From a bacterium (GTDB lineage Bacteria; UBA10199; 2-02-FULL-44-16; JAAZCA01), in contig JBAZOP010000127.1 of assembly GCA_041648665.1 (NCBI GenBank), forward strand, positions 1 to 6,216: DNA of 6,216 nucleotides, in the 5' to 3' direction. Shown here in pieces: positions 1-5,236 of the stretch. The translations under genes were made by a program, and so were the position numbers. The first letter of the stretch is position 1. The number at the start of each line of letters is the position of its first letter. Under the pieces are notes generated by a model. That model searched no databases and had not been told where the DNA came from. It was given only the letters and a program-made list of their open reading frames with translations.

Positions 1-2177
1 GGCAGCCTCACGATGAAAGAGCTCCCCTGGCCCGGCGTGGAGCGCACCTCGATGTTGCCGCCGAAGTGATCCACGATCTTCTTGACGTATGACAGGCCCA
101 GGCCGATCCCCTCCACGTTGCCGGTGAAGTACTTCTCGATCTGGAAGAACTTGTCGAAGATCCTGTCGCGGTATTCCGGAGGGATCCCGATGCCGTTGTC
201 CGAGAACTCCATCACGATCCTGCTGTCTACGCGCGCGCAGCGGACCTCCGCGATCGCGGGTTTGCTCATGTTGAACTTGAGCCCGTTGTCCATGAGCTGG
301 CGAGAGATCAGCTCCATGTACTGCTTGTTGAAAGAGATCGGCGAGGCGCCGGCGTCGACCGATATCCGGACCTCGGGCTCTTTTTCGGAATACGAATCCT
401 TGACCGAGGCCGCTATCTCGCCCAGGAAAGCGGGCAGGTCTATCTCCTCTTTCGCCGCGGAGAGGTTTTCGTTCTCGATCGTCACAAAGCCGACCAGTTC
501 CTCGATCACCGCGGCGAGCTTGGCCACCTGTTTGGACATCGCCTCCATCTGGCGCTTCTGCTTGTCCGACATCTCGCCGAGCAACCCGTCCTTCATGAGC
601 GAGATGTTCGACTTGAGTACGGTCACCGGTGTGTTGAGCTTGTGCGAGATCAAGGCGAGGAAGTCCCGTTTGGAGCCCTCCTCGGCCCGATCCTCGGTGA
701 TGTCGCGCAGGCTCATGGCGATCTGCGCCGTACTTCCCTCTTCGTCCTGGATCGGGATGAGGATGGCGATGAGATAGAGCTCGCCCGCATGGTCGCTCTC
801 GCGCCTGTTCAGCTCGAACGCGGCGTGTTCGATGGAAGAGATGTCGGTCACCTTTTCGATCGGGACGGAGGCGTCGAAGTGCGCCTGCACGTGCTCCCAG
901 AAGGGGCCGGGCGACGGCAGCGCGAGGAGGTTTTCCGCCGCCCTGTTGAACTGCAGCACTTTCCAGTTCGGATCGAAGATGACTATGCCGTCCGACATCT
1001 GCGAGAAGCAGGCCTCGAACATCCATCGCTCCTGCTTGAGCTTGGAGAGCATTCCGGAGAGCGAGCCCTCCATGTCGCGAAAAGCGCGGGCGAGGACGCC
1101 GAGCTCGTCGTCTGCGTCGGCTCCCGGCGGCGGCACGCTGAGGTCTCCGTCGGCGATCCTGCGCGAACTCTCGGCCAGGCGCTTCACCGGCCTGGCTATC
1201 CGGGAGGAGACCAGCAGTATCAACGCCGTTACGGCGATGATGCCGGCTATGGCTATGAACAGTATGTTCCTGTGGAGCCGCACGATCTCCGCGAGGAGCT
1301 CCCGTTCGGGGAATTCTATCCCCAGCGACCAGCCGGTTTCCCGTATGGGTCCGTAGGCGATCCATACAGGTTGTTTCGTGAGCGGATTGACCATGGGTAT
1401 GTAGCCGCTCTCCCCGGCCATCATCTTTTTTCCGAGCCGCGCAAAGTCGTCGCTCGCTAGCTCCTTCGCAGCATCGAGGATGGTGCGCTTGAGATTCCAG
1501 TTCTCGTCGGGCACGGTGAGAAAACGCCCCTCCTTGCTGATGAGGAAGGCCCTGCCGCTGGCGGCGACCTTTATCTTCTCGATCTCATCGGTAAGCTCCT
1601 CGAGCGCCACATCTATTGTCGCGACGCCCCAGAACCGGCCGTCACGGAAAAAGGGCTGGGAGTATGTGGTCATGGGGAGGTCGCCGCCGCCCACGTCTAT
1701 GTAGGGCTCGCTCCATCGCGGTTTTCCCGATTCTTCCGGTATCGTGAACCACTCCCACTTCGGGTAGTTGTAGGATTCGTCTGAAAGATCCTTGAACTCC
1801 AACCCCTCCTTGCCCCTGTAGAGGTAAGGCGCAACGAGGCGCTGCTCCTTCGAGAAGCTGTCGGGCGCGAACGCGATTGTGGAGCCGAAAGCGGCGGGGT
1901 AGGACTGGAGGGTCTTCTCGATCAGCGCATTGACCTGTTCGACGGAGGTGGGGCGCATGGCCTCGACCGAAGCCGCCAGTCCTTTGGCGATGACGGTCAG
2001 CGACGAGATCTCGCCGTCGAGCCGCCACGTGTAGGCCTTCACCATGTTCTCGGCGCGCGCGGCTATCTGCTCTTCAAGCGCCTTCCCGCTCGTGACGTAG
2101 CTGAATGAGATGCCTGCGACGAAGACGGCGATCACCGGAACGAGGGTTGAGAAGAGGAGCTTGTCCCTTATCCGCAT
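1..2177 (-). CDS. Membrane sensor histidine kinase (Cache-HAMP-PAS-HisKA-HATPase), C-terminal end cut by window edge
   Basis: Seen: an open frame of 725 codons from ATG at 2177, still open at position 1. An in-frame TAA lies four codons upstream, so this ATG is the first possible start; a Shine-Dalgarno is not obvious. Order: TM1 about residues 8-28; extracytoplasmic dCache-like domain about 30-302 with WSEPY (155-159) and a GGG-PMTTYSQPFF stretch typical of Cache sensors; TM2 304-325; HAMP 326-378; PAS about 386-498; HisKA with phospho-acceptor His512 in SHKLNTPV; N-box DNGLKFN from 630; G1 DNGIGIP 660-666; F-box FDKFF; G2 GIGLGL 690-695. Known: such kinases sense a periplasmic small ligand and phosphorylate a response regulator. 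Inferred: all ATP-binding motifs are intact and only a few residues are missing at the edge. The H-box has Lys and Asn where Glu and Arg are usual. It follows the 2215-3228 gene by 37 nt, so co-transcription is likely. Ligand and partner regulator are unknown. Confidence 0.95.
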   Translation of the reverse strand, partial: MRIRDKLLFSTLVPVIAVFVAGISFSYVTSGKALEEQIAARAENMVKAYTWRLDGEISSLTVIAKGLAASVEAMRPTSVEQVNALIEKTLQSYPAAFGSTIAFAPDSFSKEQRLVAPYLYRGKEGLEFKDLSDESYNYPKWEWFTIPEESGKPRWSEPYIDVGGGDLPMTTYSQPFFRDGRFWGVATIDVALEELTDEIEKIKVAASGRAFLISKEGRFLTVPDENWNLKRTILDAAKELASDDFARLGKKMMAGESGYIPMVNPLTKQPVWIAYGPIRETGWSLGIEFPERELLAEIVRLHRNILFIAIAGIIAVTALILLVSSRIARPVKRLAESSRRIADGDLSVPPPGADADDELGVLARAFRDMEGSLSGMLSKLKQERWMFEACFSQMSDGIVIFDPNWKVLQFNRAAENLLALPSPGPFWEHVQAHFDASVPIEKVTDISSIEHAAFELNRRESDHAGELYLIAILIPIQDEEGSTAQIAMSLRDITEDRAEEGSKRDFLALISHKLNTPVTVLKSNISLMKDGLLGEMSDKQKRQMEAMSKQVAKLAAVIEELVGFVTIENENLSAAKEEIDLPAFLGEIAASVKDSYSEKEPEVRISVDAGASPISFNKQYMELISRQLMDNGLKFNMSKPAIAEVRCARVDSRIVMEFSDNGIGIPPEYRDRIFDKFFQIEKYFTGNVEGIGLGLSYVKKIVDHFGGNIEVRSTPGQGSSFIVRL

Positions 2178-2209
2178 GCGGGCATTTTAGTGTTGAATGA
2201 GCCATGCGG
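2172..2209 (-). promoter_or_regulatory. Possible hairpin over the histidine kinase start codon
   Basis: On the minus-strand transcript, CCGCATG (2203-2209) can pair perfectly with CATGCGG (2172-2178). The second arm contains the kinase ATG (2175-2177). The arms are separated by 24 nt. The second arm also lies inside the self-complementary 10-mer CCGCATGCGG (2172-2181). With no clear Shine-Dalgarno here, pairing could limit kinase translation relative to the gene upstream. This is inference; seven base pairs could arise by chance. Confidence 0.25.
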
Positions 2210-2214
2210 CAATA

Positions 2215-3228
2215 TCAAATTTGAGAGAATTTCACGGCGTCATCCGCGAGCCTGCGGGCCAGTTCTGAGAACGGCGCGTCGAATTCCATCTCTTTCCAGT
2301 CGGCGGCGATCGTGGAAAGCCAGGATGCGAGCCAAAGCCATCCTCTCGGGTCGAGCCCCTCCTTGAAAGCGTACCAGACCAAGCGCTGCCTATCCGCGAC
2401 GGCATCTATCGGCTCGTTGCGATCGGCGTACATTTGGGAGGATGTGAGCATGAGCTCCGCCATTATGGAGTTCACTTTGTCTTCATAGTACCAGGCGTTC
2501 CATATGCTTCGATTCAGGCGAAATCGGTCGATCCTGCCGGAGTCGTGGTATGTCTTTATGGAATCGAGCCACGCCCTTATCGCCGGCTCACGGTACTCCG
2601 GCACGCTCGATGCGAGCGTGTGAGCAAGACCGGGTTCTTTCTCGATTGTGACTTCGATGATGTGAGCTGCGGATTCCGCCAGCATCGCTTCCTTGTCGAA
2701 TTCCGCCATTCGATCGAGGGACTCCGAGGCGAGGAAGAGAAGCCTCGCCTTGCGGACGGGGTTGTTGTCGTTGGCGGGATTTACCGCCGCTTCGAGGCGC
2801 TCTAGGAATCGGTTCTCATGGACCTCTCTCTTGAAGATCGTCGCCGGGGGTCGATAATCTTTCGGGTCATCGCTGTTTGCGATCTTCTCTATCTCCTCGG
2901 CTCTCAACGGAGAAATGAGCGAGACTGCCGCCATGGAATTGATCGCGTGCTGGAGCGAACGCTGCGCTTCGGAGAGCATGCCCGCCTGCTCGTAACTGTC
3001 TCCAGGGCGGGTCGCAGGATCGAACGGATGGATGCCCTTGAACGTGAAGTTCGTTGAAAAACCGGGGATGGCCACCATCGGCGACATGCGGTACCGCTGT
3101 GCCTGACTCGGATTCTCGAAGTAGAGCGAAGTATTGGACCATTGCGGCATCGTGCAGACGCCCGACATGGACATGAGCGAACCGAGCCCGATTGAGAAAT
3201 CCGCCAATTGTGCCTGACTCAGGGGCAT
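2215..3228 (-). CDS. Uncharacterised soluble protein, 337 aa, distant paralog of the 5237-6216 product
   Basis: I do not recognise this family. Start: ATG at 3228 is preceded by AGAGGA (3237-3242) with 8-nt spacing. The frame stays open upstream only to a TTG at 3369 with low-complexity-free but unconvincing sequence, so 3228 is preferred. The protein has no signal peptide and no membrane segment. It is mostly helical in appearance, rich in Ala, Glu, Leu and Arg beyond residue 80, with several Trp near the C-terminus (WNAWYYE about 243-249; WLWLASWLS further on). Landmarks: Cys25 in VCTMPQ, PFD 68-70, VRKARLL 158-164, AW 219-220, RFRLNR 235-240 and M-A-E-L 256-259. These recur in the same order in the product at 5237-6216, supporting common descent. 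It is divergent to the FKBP gene and is followed after 37 nt by the sensor kinase, so it may share that transcript. Function unknown; the gene itself is convincing from its start signal, length and the paralogy. Confidence 0.85.
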   Translation of the reverse strand: MPLSQAQLADFSIGLGSLMSMSGVCTMPQWSNTSLYFENPSQAQRYRMSPMVAIPGFSTNFTFKGIHPFDPATRPGDSYEQAGMLSEAQRSLQHAINSMAAVSLISPLRAEEIEKIANSDDPKDYRPPATIFKREVHENRFLERLEAAVNPANDNNPVRKARLLFLASESLDRMAEFDKEAMLAESAAHIIEVTIEKEPGLAHTLASSVPEYREPAIRAWLDSIKTYHDSGRIDRFRLNRSIWNAWYYEDKVNSIMAELMLTSSQMYADRNEPIDAVADRQRLVWYAFKEGLDPRGWLWLASWLSTIAADWKEMEFDAPFSELARRLADDAVKFSQI

Positions 3229-3448
3229 CCTTGTATTCCTCTCATCTCTTCTTCGGCACGGCGAGCTTTCTGTTGCTAGGAAATTTGTGAGCGGAGGAGA
3301 AATCGCCCTTGGATACAACTGGTTGATATCATTAGTTAATAGCGCTGAGTCGGTTTGGCCTGGATTCAAAAATCCGTTGAATCCGCTTCACGGCGCGGTT
3401 AATGTGCCTCCTCGTTTAATCGGAACCATGGTCCTGAAAGGGGGCACA
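3229..3448. promoter_or_regulatory. Divergent intergenic region between the uncharacterised gene and the FKBP gene
   Basis: This 220-bp stretch separates two divergent start codons and must carry promoters for both directions. It is locally AT-rich around 3320-3345 and 3361-3420, unlike the flanking coding DNA. A dyad lies at 3362-3384. Weak sigma70-like pairs exist, for example TTGAAT (3377-3382) with GTTAAT (3398-3403) at a short 15-nt spacing on the plus strand. None is strong enough to name as the promoter. Confidence 0.55.
3362..3384. repeat. Perfect inverted repeat GGATTCAA-N7-TTGAATCC, candidate operator
   Basis: Arms at 3362-3369 and 3377-3384 are exact reverse complements of 8 bp, separated by 7 bp (AAATCCG). 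The dyad sits inside the divergent promoter region, about 65 bp before the FKBP start and about 135 bp before the opposite start. Its size and position suit a dimeric transcription factor. It is not followed by a T-run, so it is unlikely to be a terminator. The regulator is unknown. Confidence 0.4.
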
Positions 3449-3877
3449 ATGATGAGGCGTCTGGCTGTCATCGCATTTGTTGCAGCGATCGCAATCATCG
3501 CTGCGACTGCATCGGCAAAGGAGGATGTGGTGAGAAAGGGCAACGGGCTGGTATACAAGGATGTCGAGGTCGGCACGGGGGCCGAGGCGGTCCCTGGAAA
3601 AGCGGTCACGGTGGATTACACCGGGTGGATCGACGAAGGGGACAAGAAGGGAAAGAAGTTCGACAGCTCGCTGGACCGCGGCGAGGCCTTCACGTTCACG
3701 CTGGGCATGGGCCAGGTGATAAAGGGTTGGGACGAGGGCGTTGCAGGGATGAAGGTCGGCGGCAAGCGGACCCTCATGATTCCGGCGAGCTTGGGCTACG
3801 GCGCGCGCGGCGCGGGCGCGGCGATCCCGCCTAACTCGGACCTCATCTTCGACGTCGAGCTCCACGGCGTGAAGTGA
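3449..3877 (+). CDS. Exported FKBP-type peptidyl-prolyl cis-trans isomerase, 142 aa
   Basis: Catalyses cis-trans isomerisation of X-Pro bonds and assists folding outside the cytoplasm. Start: AAGGGGG (3438-3444) precedes tandem ATGs at 3449 (4-nt spacing) and 3452 (7-nt spacing); either may be used. The same frame runs upstream to a GTG at 3287, but that segment is not FKBP-like and lies in the divergent intergenic region. Residues 1-23 form a signal peptide (RR, hydrophobic core, ending ATASA), with cleavage likely before Lys24. No lipobox Cys is present, so a soluble periplasmic product is expected. One FKBP domain covers about 31-142. The FKBP12 pocket residues are all identifiable: Tyr57, Phe71, Asp72, Phe81, Val90, Ile91, Trp94, Tyr117 and Phe134. 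GYGARG (116-121) and IPPNSDLIFDVEL (126-138) are hallmark stretches. There is no dimerisation domain of the kind seen in FkpA or Mip, so it is a minimal single-domain form. It is monocistronic, ending 23 bp before a strong terminator. Confidence 0.96.
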   Translation: MMRRLAVIAFVAAIAIIAATASAKEDVVRKGNGLVYKDVEVGTGAEAVPGKAVTVDYTGWIDEGDKKGKKFDSSLDRGEAFTFTLGMGQVIKGWDEGVAGMKVGGKRTLMIPASLGYGARGAGAAIPPNSDLIFDVELHGVK

Positions 3878-3900
3878 ACTCCGTAAGTCTGGGAGCAAAC

Positions 3901-3930
3901 AAAAAGCCCGGGATCTCTCCCGGGCTTTTT
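3901..3930. terminator. Bidirectional intrinsic terminator
   Basis: A perfect 13-bp stem, AAAAAGCCCGGGA (3901-3913) and TCCCGGGCTTTTT (3918-3930), encloses the 4-nt loop TCTC. The GC core is flanked by A5 and T5, so it reads as a rho-independent terminator on both strands. It lies between two convergent genes, ending the FKBP transcript (stop at 3877) and the minus-strand transcript whose last gene stops at 3951. Confidence 0.95.
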
Positions 3931-3950
3931 CTTCGTAAAGCATTCGAACG

Positions 3951-4469
3951 TCAGCTCTCCAGCCTCCTGAGCTCCAGCGCCAGGAAGAAGCGGGAGACGC
4001 CCCAGAAGAGTATGTACCATGCCAGCAGGACCGAGAGTATGATCGGGTACTTGAACATCACAGCGGCCATGATGATGTTGAGCACTCCCAACAGCGCCAG
4101 GAAGAAGCGGCCGTTGCTGAGCTGGACCGCGCCGATTATCTCCACGAGCCCGCTGAACAACAGGAAGAGCGCGACTATCATGTAGACGATGCTGACATCG
4201 AAGAACCAGACTATCACCGACGTGACTATGCCGAGAGCCATGTACAGCAGCGCCCTCGACTTGCTCTTGGATTTGAAGCTCGCATAAGCCTCGGAGAACG
4301 TATACGCCAGCACGAAGACCGTGATGATGAGCTGGAGCGACCAGAACGCGAGCTGGATCAGCTGTATCGGGCCGCCTGGATATGAGAGGAACACGAGCCC
4401 TATCAATATCGCCAGGATGGAAGTGAAGAGCGTGTGGTTGTAATAAGCCTTTGTATCCTCGCCGTTCAT
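3951..4469 (-). CDS. Six-helix membrane protein, DUF308/HdeD-like, 172 aa
   Basis: Seen: six hydrophobic segments at about 13-29, 36-57, 73-90, 92-115, 121-138 and 141-165. They are joined by short loops, with a basic loop SFKSKSKSR (64-72) between helices 2 and 3 and a charged C-terminus (LELRRLES). The pattern of three helix pairs with internal similarity, and length near 170-190 residues, fits the DUF308/HdeD group of inner-membrane proteins. Known: HdeD of enteric bacteria is linked to acid resistance at high cell density, but most family members have no assigned role, so the gene name is not transferred. Start: AAAGGGGG lies 4 nt before ATG at 4469. It follows the secreted seven-cysteine gene by 28 nt and is probably its operon partner; transcription ends at the terminator at 3901-3930. 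The membrane assignment is firm, the family fairly likely, the function unknown. Confidence 0.85.
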   Translation of the reverse strand: MNGEDTKAYYNHTLFTSILAILIGLVFLSYPGGPIQLIQLAFWSLQLIITVFVLAYTFSEAYASFKSKSKSRALLYMALGIVTSVIVWFFDVSIVYMIVALFLLFSGLVEIIGAVQLSNGRFFLALLGVLNIIMAAVMFKYPIILSVLLAWYILFWGVSRFFLALELRRLES

Positions 4470-4497
4470 GAATCCCCCTTTCCGTTAGGTGCGCCTG

Positions 4498-5142
4498 TTA
4501 CTTCGTCAGCTTGGTGGACGCCACGTTCGCGTCGCACATGGGTTTGAGGTCGCGGTTGAACTCTGTGAGCGACTCGGCCTTGTCCTTGCTCTTGGAGCGC
4601 ATCGTGCAGTCCAGCGTGTAGTTGTAGTTCTTGCCGCCGCGGTTGCGCATCATGGTGAGGGTGGTGTTATAGCGCCACTTTTTCTTCTCCTCGCAGCGCG
4701 TGGTGGTGTACGGCGCTTTGCTGCCGGCCCAGCTCTTCTTGCCTTGGGCGATGACTTCGCACTTGGATTCGCCCTTTTTCTCTTTCTTATCCTTCTTCTC
4801 GACAGATGCGGTTTCCTTTTGGGCCTTGCCCTTCTTCGCCTTGGGGACTTCCATCATGATCAGGTGGATCTGGGGATCGGCGCTGAAATCGCCGGGATTG
4901 CACTTCTTCTGGCCGAAGCAGGCGGAGGCCATGGAGGGCATCTCCAGGCCCATCGATTTGGCCGCGGCGGCCTCTGCAGAGGACATATCCGCTTTGGCCG
5001 ACTCCTCCTTCACCTTCCATCCATCCGGATACGTGCAGGCGTACTTGAACTGCTGGTTGTTGTAGCTCTGGACTGCGTGCGCCGGCGCTGCGATCGCCAG
5101 GGACAACAGTGCTGTGAAGATCATAACCGCGATTCCCTTCAT
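4498..5142 (-). CDS. Secreted cysteine-containing, lysine-rich protein of unknown function, 214 aa
   Basis: I do not recognise a named family. Start: AAAGGAGG (5147-5154) lies 4 nt before ATG at 5142; a TTG five codons upstream in frame lies at the Shine-Dalgarno's far side and is rejected. Residues 1-23 are a signal peptide ending APAHA, with cleavage likely before Val24. The mature part has seven cysteines (36, 75, 81, 128, 150, 179, 203), so up to three disulfides and one free Cys. Residues 101-127 are a Lys/Glu low-complexity linker (KKDKKEKKGE core) splitting the protein in two. The N-terminal part begins FKYACTYPDGWKV (32-44), a layout that loosely recalls PsbP/Mog1-type folds in which a short strand and P-x-GW lead the domain. 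This is only a resemblance. A short Ala-rich stretch (54-63) lies before Cys75. It is first in a likely two-gene operon with the six-helix membrane protein 28 nt downstream. Likely periplasmic or extracellular. Confidence 0.82.
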   Translation of the reverse strand: MKGIAVMIFTALLSLAIAAPAHAVQSYNNQQFKYACTYPDGWKVKEESAKADMSSAEAAAAKSMGLEMPSMASACFGQKKCNPGDFSADPQIHLIMMEVPKAKKGKAQKETASVEKKDKKEKKGESKCEVIAQGKKSWAGSKAPYTTTRCEEKKKWRYNTTLTMMRNRGGKNYNYTLDCTMRSKSKDKAESLTEFNRDLKPMCDANVASTKLTK

Positions 5143-5146
5143 GAAT

Positions 5147-5154
5147 CCTCCTTT
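5147..5154 (-). promoter_or_regulatory. Ribosome binding site deciding the start of the secreted protein
   Basis: AAAGGAGG on the minus strand is a near-perfect anti-Shine-Dalgarno match 4 nt before ATG at 5142. It fixes the start there. The start gives an uninterrupted signal peptide, MKGIAVMIF onward. Confidence 0.85.
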
Positions 5155-5186
5155 CAAATCAGTTTATTATGTTTTCTATACAAGCT

Positions 5187-5217
5187 TTGTTGACCGAAAA
5201 CCGGGATTTGTCAACAA
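5187..5217. repeat. Perfect inverted repeat TTGTTGAC-N15-GTCAACAA, candidate operator
   Basis: Arms at 5187-5194 and 5210-5217 are exact 8-bp reverse complements separated by 15 bp, giving a 31-bp dyad. It lies directly upstream of and overlapping the -35 position of the CATAAT candidate promoter. The arm centres are 23 bp apart, about two helical turns, so a dimer could contact both on one face. It lacks the GC stem and T-run of a terminator. The protein that binds it is unknown. Confidence 0.45.
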
Positions 5218-5236
5218 GTTGGCGCGGGAGGGCGGG

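Larger units (their letters stand above)
5143..5236 (-). promoter_or_regulatory. AT-rich upstream region and candidate promoter for the secreted protein operon
   Basis: The 94 bp between the flanking genes turn AT-rich at 5156-5190. CATAAT (5166-5171, minus strand) matches the -10 consensus at five of six positions. It would place the transcript start about 17 nt before ATG 5142, just clear of the Shine-Dalgarno. A good -35 at 17-nt spacing is absent (GTCAAC), and the dyad at 5187-5217 overlaps that position, which suggests an activator or repressor site. No terminator is seen after the upstream gene, so read-through is also possible. Confidence 0.4.

Noticed and set aside
82..1704. Several plus-strand open frames of 74-272 codons opposite the histidine kinase
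   Set aside because: The minus strand here encodes a continuous kinase with every expected motif. The plus-strand frames have shadow-like composition (Ser/Arg rich) and no ribosome binding sites or recognisable domains.
3323..3340. TTGATA at 3323-3328 and GTTAAT at 3335-3340 as a plus-strand promoter
   Set aside because: The spacing is only about 6 nt, far too short for a sigma70 -35/-10 pair.
3229..3369. N-terminal extension of the 2215-3228 gene to TTG at 3369
   Set aside because: ATG at 3228 has AGAGGA at 8-nt spacing, and the longer form would run across the dyad and AT-rich promoter DNA.
3287..3448. N-terminal extension of the FKBP frame to GTG at 3287
   Set aside because: The extension covers the divergent promoter region and the dyad. 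The signal peptide and AAGGGGG site place the start at 3449 or 3452.
4489..5193. A 234-codon plus-strand frame opposite the secreted protein gene
   Set aside because: Its Leu/Gly/Arg/His-rich composition is that of an antisense shadow. The opposite strand has a strong Shine-Dalgarno, signal peptide and conserved-looking cysteines.
5187..5217. Dyad read as an intrinsic terminator of the 5237-6216 gene
   Set aside because: The arms are AT-containing 8-mers with a 15-nt loop and no T-run after them on the minus strand. A regulatory site fits better.
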